Below, one piece after another: positions 1-10,800 of a stretch of DNA of 64,000 nucleotides; the first letter of the stretch is position 1, and every line of letters starts with the position of its first letter. The DNA comes from Liminaster sp017519885. Lineage in GTDB: Bacteria > Bacteroidota > Bacteroidia > Bacteroidales > UBA3663. Under the pieces are notes generated by a model that searched no databases, had not been told where the DNA came from, and saw only the letters and a list, made by a program, of their open reading frames with translations. The stretch covers positions 48,973 to 112,972 of the forward strand of contig JAFWRO010000054.1 in assembly GCA_017519885.1 (NCBI GenBank), written 5' to 3'. Both the position numbers and the translations under genes were made by a program.

Positions 1-1608
1 ATGACCAACAGCGAGGAGGTCGGTACGTCCAAGTTCCTCCCACTTGAAACTTTCCATACCAAGCATCTTGCGGAGTTTCTCGGCCGAGAATGGCAGGAAA
101 GGCTCGAATACGATGGCCAGGTTGGCAGAGATCTGGAGACAGAGGTTGAGAATGGTACCTACACGCTCCATATCGGTCTTTGCAATCTTCCAAGGTTCGG
201 TGTCGGCGAGGTACTTGTTGCCGATGCGAGCCAATTCCATTGCCTCCTTCTGTGCATCGCGGAACTTGAAGTCATCGAGGAGGGCTTCAACACGTGCTTT
301 CACATCCTTGAAGTCTTCGAGTGTCTGACGGTCATAATCGGTGAGTTCTCCACAGGCGGGAACCTTGCCTTCGAAATACTTCTCGGTAAGTTTCATCGCA
401 CGGTTGATGAAGTTGCCGAAGATGGCAACGAGCTCGTTGTTGTTGCGAGCCTGATAATCGCGCCATGTGAAGTCATTGTCTTTTGTTTCGGGTGCATTGG
501 CTGTGAGGACATAGCGAAGCACATCCTGTTTGCCTGGCATATCGACGAGATATTCGTTGAGCCAGATGGCCCAATTGCGCGAGGTAGAAATCTTGTCGCC
601 TTCGAGGTTTAGGAACTCGTTGGAAGGTACATTGTCGGGAAGGATATAGTCGCCGTGAGCCTTGAGCATGGCTGGGAAGACGATGCAGTGGAAAACGATG
701 TTATCATTGCCAATGAAGTGAATAAGGCGAGTGTCTTCATCTTGCCACCACTTCTGCCATGGGCCGTATTTCTCAGGATTAGCATCGCAGAGTTCCTTGG
801 TATTGGAGATATATCCGATAGGTGCATCGAACCATACGTAAAGGACCTTGCCTTCAGCTCCTTCGACGGGAACAGGGATACCCCAGTTGAGATCACGAGT
901 GACCGCACGAGGTTTCAAACCGCCATCGAGCCAAGACTTGCATTGACCGTAAACGTTAGGACGCCATTCCTGGTGCTCATCGAGAATCCATTTGCGGAGC
1001 CAGCCTTCATGTTCATTGAGGGGCAGATACCAGTGTTTGGTCACTTTCTTGATGAGTGGATTGCCGTTGACAGCGTTGTAGGGATTGATGAGTTCTTCGG
1101 GAGAGAGCGAAGCACCGCATTTCTCACACTGGTCACCATATGCACCGAGACTGTGGCAGCGTGGGCACTCGCCGCAAATGTTGCGATCGGTGAGGAACTC
1201 GTGAGTCTCTTCGTCGTAGAACTGTTCGGAAGTCTGTTCGATGAACTTACCCTCGTCATAGAGTTTGCGGAAGAAATCGGCTGCAAACTTATGATGGATT
1301 TTAGACGTGGTACGCGAATAAACATCAAACGAGATGCCAAAATCGGCGAATGACTGCTTGATCAAGCTGTGATAGCGATCTACGACCTCTTGTACAGTGA
1401 TGCCTTCCTTGCGGGCACGGATGGTGACGGGTACACCGTGTTCGTCGGAGCCGCCAATGAAGAGAACATCCTCGCCCTTGAGGCGAAGGTAGCGGACGTA
1501 GATGTCGGCAGGAACATATACTCCTGCAAGGTGACCGATATGAACAGGGCCGTTGGCGTAAGGCAGGGCCGAGGTCACTAAAGTGCGCTTAAATTTCTTT
1601 TGTTCCAT
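1..1608 (-). CDS. metG: Methionine--tRNA ligase (MetRS), C-terminus cut by window edge
   Basis: Charges tRNA-Met with methionine in the cytoplasm. The reading frame is open from an ATG at 1606-1608 to the left edge, giving 536 residues without a stop, so the end of the gene lies outside. The N-terminus has the class I HIGH signature (PYANGPVHIGHL, about residues 17-28). A four-cysteine zinc knuckle follows (CGECPRC and CEKC, read near 1110-1180). The KMSKS loop appears as KISTS near 590-600, as is usual in Bacteroidetes. The anticodon-binding helical domain follows, and the visible end reads WEELGRTDLL. It sits 129 bp downstream of the acyltransferase gene on the same strand, and I see no clear promoter in that gap. 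The long plus-strand frames over this gene are antisense shadows. Confidence 0.97.
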   Translation of the reverse strand, partial: MEQKKFKRTLVTSALPYANGPVHIGHLAGVYVPADIYVRYLRLKGEDVLFIGGSDEHGVPVTIRARKEGITVQEVVDRYHSLIKQSFADFGISFDVYSRTTSKIHHKFAADFFRKLYDEGKFIEQTSEQFYDEETHEFLTDRNICGECPRCHSLGAYGDQCEKCGASLSPEELINPYNAVNGNPLIKKVTKHWYLPLNEHEGWLRKWILDEHQEWRPNVYGQCKSWLDGGLKPRAVTRDLNWGIPVPVEGAEGKVLYVWFDAPIGYISNTKELCDANPEKYGPWQKWWQDEDTRLIHFIGNDNIVFHCIVFPAMLKAHGDYILPDNVPSNEFLNLEGDKISTSRNWAIWLNEYLVDMPGKQDVLRYVLTANAPETKDNDFTWRDYQARNNNELVAIFGNFINRAMKLTEKYFEGKVPACGELTDYDRQTLEDFKDVKARVEALLDDFKFRDAQKEAMELARIGNKYLADTEPWKIAKTDMERVGTILNLCLQISANLAIVFEPFLPFSAEKLRKMLGMESFKWEELGRTDLLAVGH

Positions 1609-1737
1609 TGGGTTATTGTTTTATTGTTGGTTTCTTATTGGGGAAGCCAAGCTTGGCTGCGGACGTTGACATATTGTTTTTGCTTTTGCAGGCCTTGATG
1701 GGACCGGAATTGGCATAAAGTGCATAGATGGCAGCGC

Positions 1738-3714
1738 CTAGAACTGGAAGTAGATGAATGGTTGCATCTCAGCGGTTACAAATTGGTAAATGATGAAGAT
1801 GGCGAAGGCGCAGACCAAAACCATTAAGGGTAGAGGTAGTTTGGCAAACGAGTAGCGATAGCGCCGCTTCATACGTTCTGGTATCCAATGGATAGCCATT
1901 CCGATGCAGAATAGTAGGAATACTTTCCAGTAGGCAGGTATCACATCGAGCGGGTTAACGGTCCACTCAGTGCCAATACGAGTCATCATTGAAGTGGCGA
2001 TGTTCCATGCCGTTTCGTTAGCGACAGCGGGATCGAGGTTTGAACCCGAGCGGAAGAAGAGTCGGGTGAAGGTGATAAAAGTGAAGGTGACGATTACCGA
2101 CCAAACGACATTGGTTGCTTTTGCGAAACGAGGCCAACGTACGTAGTCGCGTTGAGAATTGTAATACTGCCAAATGCACTTAATGATCATACTGACGAGG
2201 ATGAAGGCACAGAAGCAGAGCAACACATTCCACAACGCCAAAGCAGGGGAAGCCCAGAGGCGTAGGAGGAAGAGGATGCAGACTACGTAACTGGTGACGA
2301 TGATTCGCTTGACGGTATGCCAGTCACTCCAGAATTTGAAGATGATCATACCGACACCATTCAAGCCACCCCAGATCATAAAGTTACACGAAGCGCCATG
2401 CCACAAACCACCGAGCAACATTGTGATCATGGAGTTCATATTGGCATAGATGTGGCGACGTTTCCCCGGAGAACGCAGAGCGGTAATGACAGTGGCCAGT
2501 GCGATTGCCAAGACGATGACAGCAACAATCCATGAGCCGCTAAGGATAAGTGCCGCTATGGTGATGACACAAATCCAGAACCATGTGCCGAACGAAATGT
2601 TGCGATTACCGCCAAGAGGAATGTAGAGATAGGTCTGCAGCCAGCGGGAAAGTGAAATGTGCCAGCGTTTCCAGAAATTACGAGCATTCTGCGCCTTATA
2701 GGGCGAATTGAAGTTCTGGGGCAGGTAGAATCCCATCATGAGTGATAGGCCAATGGCAATGTCGGTATAACCCGAGAAGTCGGCATAGACCTGGAACGAA
2801 TAGGCAAAGAGGGCAGCCAGATTTTCGAAACCTGAAAAGAGTTGCGGATTGGCAAAGACACGGTCGATGAAGTTGACAGCCAGATAATCGGACATCACAA
2901 TCTTCTTGGTTAAACCGTTGAGTATCCAGAAAACAGCGATGCCGAACTGAGTGCGAGAGAGCGCATATCGGCGGTAAAGCTGAGGGATGAAGTCGGATGC
3001 CTTGATGATAGGACCTGCTACGAGTTGCGGGAAGAAGCTAACGTAGAAGCCGAAATCAAGGATGTTACGCACAGGACGAACGAGGCCCTTATAAACGTCA
3101 GCGGTGTAGGAGATGACCTGGAACGTATAGAAAGAGATACCTACTGGGAGGACGATTCTGTCAATACTCCAGAACGGACGTCCAATGATATGGTTGCCCA
3201 AGCGAGCAGCGATATTGGTCACCTGGAAATTGGTGCTAAGGATCTGGTTGACGATATCGGCGAAAAAATAACTGTACTTGAAGTAGCAGAGGATGCCGAG
3301 GTCAATGGTAACTGAGAGACAAAGCAGGAAAAGCGCCATCTTGCTCTTCTCGTGCCCTTTGTTGATAGCCTTTTGTCGGAAGCGGTAGATGCCCCTAGCA
3401 AGGAAAAAGTCAGTGAGTGTGACGAGAATCAGAAGACCGACAAAGAGACCTGACGTCTTGTAATAAAAGAGAAGGGAGATCAGGAATAGATAGCCATTGC
3501 GCAACACACGACGCCAACCAGGAAGATGGAGACGTGCACCAGACCGGTTCTTGTGCAATGAACCTGCAACAATGGAAAATCCTGTGAATACTACTGCAAA
3601 GAATGCCCAAAACCTGAAGTGCGTGAAGAGCAGCGGCGAATTGGGATCAAAGGCAAAGATATTCAGTAGATATTCCTTGATCAATATTAGTATATCTTGT
3701 ATTTCAATTGTCAT
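1738..3714 (-). CDS. MBOAT-family membrane O-acyltransferase (AlgI/DltB-like)
   Basis: A 658-residue polytopic membrane protein. It carries the MBOAT signatures RNFWKRWHISLSRWL and GGLWHGASCNFMIWG; the His of the WHG motif is the catalytic residue of the family. AlgI/PatA/DltB-type MBOATs move an acyl group, usually acetyl, across the membrane for transfer to an extracytoplasmic polymer. It is longer than typical AlgI (about 470-520 aa) because of extra hydrophobic segments near residues 400-430 and at the C-terminus. Its ATG overlaps the end of the upstream SGNH hydrolase gene by 11 bp, so the two are probably translationally coupled. The substrate is unknown; a cell-surface polysaccharide is the likely acceptor. 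Confidence 0.93.
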   Translation of the reverse strand: MTIEIQDILILIKEYLLNIFAFDPNSPLLFTHFRFWAFFAVVFTGFSIVAGSLHKNRSGARLHLPGWRRVLRNGYLFLISLLFYYKTSGLFVGLLILVTLTDFFLARGIYRFRQKAINKGHEKSKMALFLLCLSVTIDLGILCYFKYSYFFADIVNQILSTNFQVTNIAARLGNHIIGRPFWSIDRIVLPVGISFYTFQVISYTADVYKGLVRPVRNILDFGFYVSFFPQLVAGPIIKASDFIPQLYRRYALSRTQFGIAVFWILNGLTKKIVMSDYLAVNFIDRVFANPQLFSGFENLAALFAYSFQVYADFSGYTDIAIGLSLMMGFYLPQNFNSPYKAQNARNFWKRWHISLSRWLQTYLYIPLGGNRNISFGTWFWICVITIAALILSGSWIVAVIVLAIALATVITALRSPGKRRHIYANMNSMITMLLGGLWHGASCNFMIWGGLNGVGMIIFKFWSDWHTVKRIIVTSYVVCILFLLRLWASPALALWNVLLCFCAFILVSMIIKCIWQYYNSQRDYVRWPRFAKATNVVWSVIVTFTFITFTRLFFRSGSNLDPAVANETAWNIATSMMTRIGTEWTVNPLDVIPAYWKVFLLFCIGMAIHWIPERMKRRYRYSFAKLPLPLMVLVCAFAIFIIYQFVTAEMQPFIYFQF

Positions 3715-5035
3715 AATACTTAGCGTAATCTTCTGCTATAGCTTTGTAGATGATATTGCCGATGAGCTCATATCCCTCTTTCGTGAAGTGGATATGGTCA
3801 CGTTTCATCAGGTCCTGCTTAATCCATTTTTCTGCCGACCCTTGTCCACCCATGAGTGCAAAGACATCGATGACACCACCATCGTACTCTTCGGCAAGTT
3901 GTTTCATGGCAGTCTGTACCCGAGCGCCATTTTGGTTGGGGGTGTAATAACGACGTCGGCCACGGCCATGACGTATGGCGCTGTCGTTGTTGGTGATCCA
4001 AATGAAGCAACAGTCGGGATTGACGGTTCGGATGCGCTGGATGAGTTGGCGATATCTCTCTTTGAATACTTCAGGGTTGAATTCATTGTAAGGCACGTGC
4101 GCATCATTGATGCCAATGCCGAAAATGACCAAGTCGGGCGGAAGGAGCGATAGTTCCTGCTCGAAATGATAATTGCAACGTTCCCAACTTTCGAGCGAAG
4201 CACCGTTGATGCCTGCTTCAACATAAGTGATGCCATGACGCCAGCTCGTCGGAATCATGCCTCGGAGTATGAAGTAATGACTATCTTCGAGGGGGAGATA
4301 ATCTTGGCGCTGGATGTTCGGCTTGACAGTTCGCGTTAGACCCTTCAAGTTGAGTGTCACAACACTGTCGGGACTAAACAACTGATAAACCCAAATACCT
4401 TCAACATCTGCCACCTTGCTTAGGATAGGATCGGCCCATAGTGTGTCACCTCGTTGCGTGGTGAGATAAGGGATGACGGATGGGTCGCTCGACTGACCGA
4501 GAACTATGAGTTGGGAAAAGTCCCATTTGCCTTCATCGCGCATACGCAAAGTGAGTGTCGCTTGCTTGTCACTAGTAATGGCAGCAGCGCCAGCCAATCC
4601 AAGTTCGGCATCGGGCTGCTTGGCTACGTTGCGTGAACCTTTCCAAAGACCCGTATAGTCGAAACGGTAGTTTGCCGGGCTATTGGTATTGATCGCACGG
4701 AAGGGAAAGCAGATTCCGCGATCGCCCGAAGGTTCGAGTTGCATACGGATGGTGTTGCTCAATACTCCCCCCTGCACATGACTGCCACCGATATGAAGAA
4801 TGTTGACTTCGTCGGAAGAAAAGGGCATTGTGTCGGTTCGCAAGGCGTGCAGTTTATCGTAGAACCTTCGCAGACCGTCGTTCTTCCCTGGAAACTGCAG
4901 ATGCGTATGTTTCCGCACGACCACCGAAGGATAGTCGTCGGAAGGAGACATGGCGAACGTCCGAGCGGTCTCCACCAGATTAGTGGAGGAGCACAGGATA
5001 ATCGTCAATAGTATCGTTAATAAGCGAGTCTTCAT
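3704..5035 (-). CDS. Secreted SGNH/GDSL-like hydrolase, O-acetylation partner
   Basis: 443 residues from the ATG at 5033-5035, chosen because it opens a signal peptide (MKTRLLTILLTIILCSSTN). The frame extends further upstream, but only through sequence coding for the neighbouring gene. SGNH landmarks: block I reads ILHIGGSHVQGG, so the usual GDS is GGS; block III reads FGIGINDAH; the catalytic Asp/His block reads DHIHFTKEGYE near the C-terminus. With the adjacent MBOAT it resembles AlgJ/AlgX/PatB-type partners, which move acetyl from the membrane acyltransferase to polymer. It overlaps the upstream SGNH gene by 56 bp and the MBOAT gene by 11 bp. Transferase rather than esterase activity is inferred from context. 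Confidence 0.88.
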   Translation of the reverse strand: MKTRLLTILLTIILCSSTNLVETARTFAMSPSDDYPSVVVRKHTHLQFPGKNDGLRRFYDKLHALRTDTMPFSSDEVNILHIGGSHVQGGVLSNTIRMQLEPSGDRGICFPFRAINTNSPANYRFDYTGLWKGSRNVAKQPDAELGLAGAAAITSDKQATLTLRMRDEGKWDFSQLIVLGQSSDPSVIPYLTTQRGDTLWADPILSKVADVEGIWVYQLFSPDSVVTLNLKGLTRTVKPNIQRQDYLPLEDSHYFILRGMIPTSWRHGITYVEAGINGASLESWERCNYHFEQELSLLPPDLVIFGIGINDAHVPYNEFNPEVFKERYRQLIQRIRTVNPDCCFIWITNNDSAIRHGRGRRRYYTPNQNGARVQTAMKQLAEEYDGGVIDVFALMGGQGSAEKWIKQDLMKRDHIHFTKEGYELIGNIIYKAIAEDYAKYYDN

Positions 5036-6566
5036 TTGCCGTAGGAAGTTCCAGCGTAAAGTTGCCGTGACGTAACTTGTAATTATTGTAATAGGTATCG
5101 ATAGTCTCGTAAAGCAGGTCGCTGACGCGTTCGGCACCCTTATGGGTAAAATGAATGTAGTCTTCGCCAGCCAACTGAGGGCGGGCAGCCACCCAACGTA
5201 CCATTGACCCTGTTCCACCCATAGCCTCAAATAGGTTCCAGAACGACGCTCCGCATTCGGTTACATATTGGTCAAGCAGTTCGACGAAACGTGGCAGAAG
5301 GGTATAGGTACGCATTTCACCGCCTATGCGTGTGCTCATATCGGAGGGCCCAATATAGAGAATCTTCGCTTCGGGTGCCAACTGTTGGAAGAAGCGTATC
5401 TGGCGCTGTATCTCCTTGCAGAAGTCATGGAGCGACTTCTCGGTGCGTAGTCCCGGTACGGAGTTGCCGCCATATTGCAGAATGATGAGACGTACATTCT
5501 CGTGTCGGAAGAATGGCTCAATCGTGTTGCGGGTGATGCGGGTGAAGATATTGCCCGATGAACCGCGCATAGGGACATTGTCCATCGATACACCGGTCTT
5601 CTGGTCAAGCAAAACACCGTAAATGTTTGCAGGTCCGTTGACTGTAACCGTCACCTTGGAACGGAGGGAGTCAAACTCCTGTACGAGATATTGCAGGCCG
5701 GAGCCGTCGGGATTATTACGTAGCACTGTCACGCGGTCAAAGTCACGTACATGTGGGAACTTTTCGTTCTTCGAAGTTGAAAAGTAGATGCGCACATTGC
5801 CGTAGGCTTGTGCTACCGTAGCCATAGGTCCATAACCGTTGTGCCGCGCATGCATAGTAGTAGTTCCGTAAGCCACATAGTAGTCGAGCTCGGGTGAAGT
5901 GCTCTGATAGCAAGTGATTTTGCTGATCCAACGTTGTGCAGGCATCATGCCTGGACCACCTCCGCCGAATTCAGCTTGAAAATGTTCTCGCAAGCCCGAT
6001 GTTATGCGGTCTTCTTCGATTTGAGAATCGCCGTAGTGGAGGATGCGTACGTGCTTGAGACGTGCACTGTCGAGTGCCTCGAAAAAGCCGTCGAAGTAGG
6101 TAAGGTCGTGTTCCTGGGTGATGCTGTCGCGATAACTTACCCATAGCGTGTCGGGTTTGGCGTGCTTCTTGAAGTAAGCAGTGCTGTCGATGATCATCCT
6201 GATGCTGTCGCAGAGATCTTTCACACTGTCGGACAATTCGGTATACTGTCCGATGGACATCGTATCGACTATGCATTGGTGCTTAAGCGGCATCGAGATG
6301 CGGATTGGACTGTTCATACAGAAGTCCATAAATGTGGAATCCTGTGCCTGCTTGAGGGCTTCCAATTCCTGTCTCTGGATCTCTTCGGGCGAGAGTTCAG
6401 CTTCTTTCGGATTGTCTTCAATTTTGGAACTCAACACTTCGCGAAGGTTAGGAAAAGTCAAATGAACAAATCCCAACTGCAAGCCATCCTTGGGAAAGAA
6501 GAGCGAAATGCCAGCCAAGAGGACCAGTAGAGTGAAAATGAATATAAGCGTTTTGAAAAGTTTCAT
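4980..6566 (-). CDS. Membrane-anchored SGNH hydrolase, O-acetylation cluster
   Basis: 528 residues from ATG 6564-6566. This start is preferred over a frame start 117 bp upstream because it lies about 30 nt after a good promoter and begins a signal anchor (MKLFKTLIFIFTLLVLLAG). Residues of roughly 60-200 are a charged helical stretch. The SGNH core follows, with block I ILHYGDSQIEEDRI, a central YGGNSVPG and the catalytic block DYIHFTHKGAERVSD. It is the first gene of a three-gene minus-strand operon (SGNH, SGNH, MBOAT). The two SGNH genes overlap by 56 bp in different frames. The pair probably act in sequence or as a complex in polymer O-acetylation. Confidence 0.87.
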   Translation of the reverse strand: MKLFKTLIFIFTLLVLLAGISLFFPKDGLQLGFVHLTFPNLREVLSSKIEDNPKEAELSPEEIQRQELEALKQAQDSTFMDFCMNSPIRISMPLKHQCIVDTMSIGQYTELSDSVKDLCDSIRMIIDSTAYFKKHAKPDTLWVSYRDSITQEHDLTYFDGFFEALDSARLKHVRILHYGDSQIEEDRITSGLREHFQAEFGGGGPGMMPAQRWISKITCYQSTSPELDYYVAYGTTTMHARHNGYGPMATVAQAYGNVRIYFSTSKNEKFPHVRDFDRVTVLRNNPDGSGLQYLVQEFDSLRSKVTVTVNGPANIYGVLLDQKTGVSMDNVPMRGSSGNIFTRITRNTIEPFFRHENVRLIILQYGGNSVPGLRTEKSLHDFCKEIQRQIRFFQQLAPEAKILYIGPSDMSTRIGGEMRTYTLLPRFVELLDQYVTECGASFWNLFEAMGGTGSMVRWVAARPQLAGEDYIHFTHKGAERVSDLLYETIDTYYNNYKLRHGNFTLELPTANEDSLINDTIDDYPVLLH

Positions 6567-6600
6567 ATTTGGATTGTTTACTATTTTATAAAATAGCGCG

Positions 6601-6632
6601 CAAAGATACAATTTTTTCTTGAAATGGCCAAA
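6601..6632 (-). promoter_or_regulatory. Bacteroidetes-type promoter for the O-acetylation operon
   Basis: Read on the minus strand: TTTG (6629-6632), 20 bp, then TATCTTTG (6601-6608). The start codon at 6566 lies about 30 nt downstream of the expected transcript start. It is divergent to the promoter at 6774-6805. Confidence 0.75.
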
Positions 6633-6773
6633 AAAATCACTGTTAAAATGATATTTCGCGCTATTATCCGATTTGTTTAACAATTGTTAACGTGTATTGG
6701 TAACCTAATCCGCATATTTTTCAAGTCGAAAAATGCTTCTTGTGTTTGTTTTCTCAATTTTTTGATGCTAAAA

Positions 6774-6805
6774 TTTGGAACATAATAAAAATAGTTGTAT
6801 CTTTG
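6774..6805 (+). promoter_or_regulatory. Bacteroidetes-type promoter for the 6833 operon
   Basis: TTTG (6774-6777), 20 bp, TATCTTTG (6798-6805), matching the primary sigma consensus of Bacteroidetes. The first start codon follows at 6833. Confidence 0.8.
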
Positions 6806-6832
6806 CCCCCGTAATTAAATAGTACCAGAACG

Positions 6833-7870
6833 ATGTTTGCACTCCATCATCCATTCTTTTTGGCTATACCTATGTTTATCCTGGCATGCTGCTCGGCTTG
6901 TCGGGACAATGGTTCGGGTGATGGTGACCAGGATGGTATGGATATGTCGGATACATCTGGTTCTGCTGTTGTTGTTCCTCCAAAGACTAATGACGAACAT
7001 CTCGTTATCAGCAGCGAGTCCTATTCACCCATCATTCTCAAGGATGCTGAAGGCAACATTAATCATGTGCTACGTACGGTGCTCCGCAAGAACAGCCTTG
7101 TAAAAACCTTTTACCAGCGAGTGGGTTGTAATAACGACAGCTGCAAGCTGGAATGGGTTACCTTCACTGCTATTCAGTATCCTAAGGACACTATTCTTCA
7201 AAGATGGGCTGCTGGTGTGGTCGGACATTTTTATTTCGATGCTTCACGAGATCTTGATATCAAGGTGAACGGACAGGAGAGTGAGACGAATCTCGATGGC
7301 GAGATGGTCCTATTGAATACAGGTTGTCCACCTTATAGTGGTGTGCTCAACGATGGTGGAAAAGCCATGTTCGACTATTATCAGGCTCGTCTTTGGGTCA
7401 TCGGAAAGAATCGTACAGAGGAACATGGTCCTTCTGGCCGATATGGTTGTACAATCTATTGTTGTTGGCTTTCCCAGGAAGTTACTTCGTATTTTGTCGC
7501 ATATTCCACCGAAGTTCAGTTGCCATCGGAGCATTATGTGATCAGTTTCGATCGTAGGACGGGCAAGGAAATGAGTTTTGCTGACATCATCAAGGATGAC
7601 AATGTAGCCGAACTGAACGATCTCGTTGTCGATGCTGCTCGTCAGCGTCATTATGAACTCCTGCGTTCGAAGCACAATGAACTAGCCATTGACAAGAATG
7701 AAGGAGACTACTCAGCATTGTTGGACATCAAACATGTGGGTTTTGTCGAGGATGGCCTTGCTGTCAGCACAGGAGCGTTGCCTTTCGATCAGGTTGCACA
7801 AAATACCCATATCCTGATTATTCCTTACGAGAAGGTGAATCATCTTCTTGTGGAACGTTTTCGCAGATGA
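6833..7870 (+). CDS. DUF3298/RsiV-like lipoprotein
   Basis: 345 residues. The N-terminus is a lipoprotein signal: a hydrophobic run ending ILACCSAC, with the lipidated Cys at about residue 19 or 20. The C-terminal third looks like the DUF3298/RsiV family: YVISFDRRTGKEMSFADII is followed about 70 residues later by a short beta-rich segment, ALPFDQ and HILIIPYEKV. In RsiV such domains bind lysozyme, but most Bacteroidetes members have no known ligand. It is the first gene after the promoter and ends 6 bp before the nuclease gene. Family call by eye. Confidence 0.72.
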   Translation: MFALHHPFFLAIPMFILACCSACRDNGSGDGDQDGMDMSDTSGSAVVVPPKTNDEHLVISSESYSPIILKDAEGNINHVLRTVLRKNSLVKTFYQRVGCNNDSCKLEWVTFTAIQYPKDTILQRWAAGVVGHFYFDASRDLDIKVNGQESETNLDGEMVLLNTGCPPYSGVLNDGGKAMFDYYQARLWVIGKNRTEEHGPSGRYGCTIYCCWLSQEVTSYFVAYSTEVQLPSEHYVISFDRRTGKEMSFADIIKDDNVAELNDLVVDAARQRHYELLRSKHNELAIDKNEGDYSALLDIKHVGFVEDGLAVSTGALPFDQVAQNTHILIIPYEKVNHLLVERFRR

Positions 7871-7876
7871 GACGAG

Positions 7877-10800
7877 ATGGAAGAGTTTCTGAAGACTGTT
7901 GCAAGACATTATAAGCAGAAATCATGCAGCGAGGCAAAACTCTCTGGTGAGCCCGACTCATTACCATTGTCCAGATATCTGTTTTGCTTTCCAAATCGAC
8001 GCAGCGGCCTTTTCTTTGCACGTCATTTGCAAGACGTGTTTAATGAGGACAATACTGGAAAAGAGAAGATACCATGTTGTGTGCCACCCATCACGACCAT
8101 CAATGAACTGTTCGGTCTTTTCAGTACTCGACATGTCATCGATCGCACGGCATTGCTCTTTCACCTCTACAGCATCTATGATGGTTTGAGCACGCGACGC
8201 GAACGCGAGACTTTCGATCAGTTTGTCTTCTGGGGTGATATGCTCCTTTCAGACTTCGATGATGTTGACAAATATTTGGTGGATGCCGACAAGTTGTTCT
8301 CCAATGTGCGTGACCTCAAGGAAATCGATTCTCGATTTGCTGAATTCACAGATGAGCAGATCAAGGTCATCAAGAGTTTTTGGCAGAGTTTCAATCCCGG
8401 TAGGTTTTATCCTGAAGGCGATAAACATGAGGTCTTTGTTCAGACATGGGCCATCCTCTCACAACTTTATCATGCGTTTCGCGAAAAGTTGAAAAGCCAG
8501 AATCTTGCCTACGAGGGTATGATGGAACGAGAGGTTGTCGAACATTTACTCAAGAATGAGCATCCTCTTAATTCAACTGATGCTGATGCTAACGACAATG
8601 TCTTTTCGAAACTGCATTATAATAAGGTGGTTTTCGTCGGACTTACAGCAGTCAGTGAAGTTGACCGCCGACTGATGGCTCTCCTCAAACTGTATGGCAA
8701 GGCAGAATTCTGCTGGGATTATGCCGATCCGCGACTCCAACCCGAAATCTCAAAGGCTACATCTGCAGCCTATTTCACCAAGAACAATCTCTTGGATTTC
8801 GGCAATGAGATATCCGATGATGAACTTAGTCGTGGTCTGGTACCGGAATCGGAGCGTCAGGTGAGCCTGTACTCCGTTTCATCGGGGGTGGGACAAACGC
8901 AGTTGGCCAGTCAGATCCTGTTAAGTTGGAAACAATCCATTGCTGATTTCGATCCGTTCCGGACTGCCGTTGTGCTTCCTGATGAGAATCTGCTTCTGCC
9001 GATGTTGTATGCCGTACCTTCTGATTTGGGAACGTTCAATGTGACGATGGGCTATAGCCTGAAGAGCACGCCTGTAGCTGCTTTTGTCGCTATGCTTGCA
9101 GCACTTCAGCAGTCGTGGCGTGAGAAGGAACGGACTTTCTATTTCCGACAGGTATTGCCCTTGCTGTCACATAGTTTCGTACTTGGTGTTTCGGGCAAGG
9201 AAGCCCGTAGTTGTACCCAGGAAATCACCAAGCACAACTACTATCAGGTGCCGATTGACCTCTTCCAGCATGATGCATTTCTCCGCTTGATTTTCAAGCC
9301 AATCGATAGTGCTTCCGATGCTGTCAAATATATCGATGGTATTCTCGACCTCCTGATGAAGAAGGCAGCTGAAGATATCGAAGCACAAAATGAGGTCGAA
9401 CCAGATGAAAGTGGTCAGTATGAATTGGCACTCGATGCTCCGTCGGATGTGCCAATTACCGATTCGAAGATCTTCACCGATACGGATTACGAGTTCCTAT
9501 ATCATTATCGGAAGACTTTGCTCCAACTCGATCGTGAAATTCAGCGGCACAGCATTGGATTCACTTCGCAGACGTTATTTCTTCTGCTTGAAAAACTCGT
9601 AGCCGGCGTCAGCGTTCCTTTTTCGGGTGAACCGCTCAGCGGATTGCAGTTGATGGGAGTTCTCGAGACACGTGCTTTGGATTTCGACAATGTGATCATC
9701 CTATCGATGAACGAAGGCATTTTCCCTGCCAAGCCTGTGCAGAATACCTTCGTGCCGATGTCACTTCGCGATGCGTTCGGTATGCCTACACAGAAGCATC
9801 GTGACTCGGTCTTCGCCTACCATTTTTATCGCCTCATTGGACGAGCAAGCCGTTTGGCGATGATTTATGATAGTCGTACGGAAGGCATGCAGACAGGGGA
9901 GGAGAGTCGCTACGTCAAGCAATTGAGATTCTTGATGGGGCACGACGACCTGTTGGCTCAGACCGTTTCCGAAAACATCAGCGTTGTGAGTCCTCCGACT
10001 TTCGAAGTTCACAAGACAGAAGAGATTATCAGACTTCTCAATCGTTGCCTTGAAGGTGGCGACCGAAACTTCTCGGCATCAGTGCTGAAGGACTATATCA
10101 CATGTCCGATGAAGTTCTATCTCAGTTTCGTTCGTCAACTCAGCGAAGACGACGATGTGTCGGAAGGTGTCGATGCCGCCCAGTTCGGAGACATCCTTCA
10201 TCATGCCATTTGCAGCATCTACGCAGGGCATGAAGGGAAAACCGTACAGGCTTCTATGCTCGACAAGTATTTGGACAATAATCAACGATTCATCCAGGAT
10301 TCTATCCACCATGCATTTGATGAAGTGATGAATTTGAAGGGCAGGGAACTTGAGGGTTATAATCTTCTCGTTTCGCATATTCTTGCCAATTATGTAAGAG
10401 AGACATTACGACACGACAAGGAAATTTGTCCGTTCGTGTATCTGGCAGGCGAACGTAAGCAAAATATCGATTTCCGGTTGACCGATGGCCGAGCAGTTCG
10501 CATCAAATGTATTTACGATCGTCTGGATCGTCCGCAGTTCGGCAACGCCATTCGTATTGTCGATTACAAGACTGGTAATTCTGTGCGAGGCAGCAAACTC
10601 ATCTTCCCCTCAATCGAGGATTTCTTCAGCGAGGATGGCAAGGGCTCGAAGGAAGCATTCCAGGTGATGCTCTATTGTTTGTTGCTCGAACATGCAAAAC
10701 CCGAAGACTTGAATCAATTGCATCTTGAAGAAGTGCCTAAGCATGTTGTGCCTCATCTTTACTTTGTGCGTGATTTCCAGTCGAATGGAAAGACGAGCAC

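Noticed and set aside
1..1353. Two long plus-strand frames (203 and 232 codons)
   Set aside because: They lie antisense to metG, whose protein shows every MetRS signature; the plus frames resemble no family.
1645..1658. 14-bp perfect palindrome AGCCAAGCTTGGCT between the acyltransferase gene and metG
   Set aside because: It has no loop or T-run and is not repeated elsewhere in the window; too little to call an operator.
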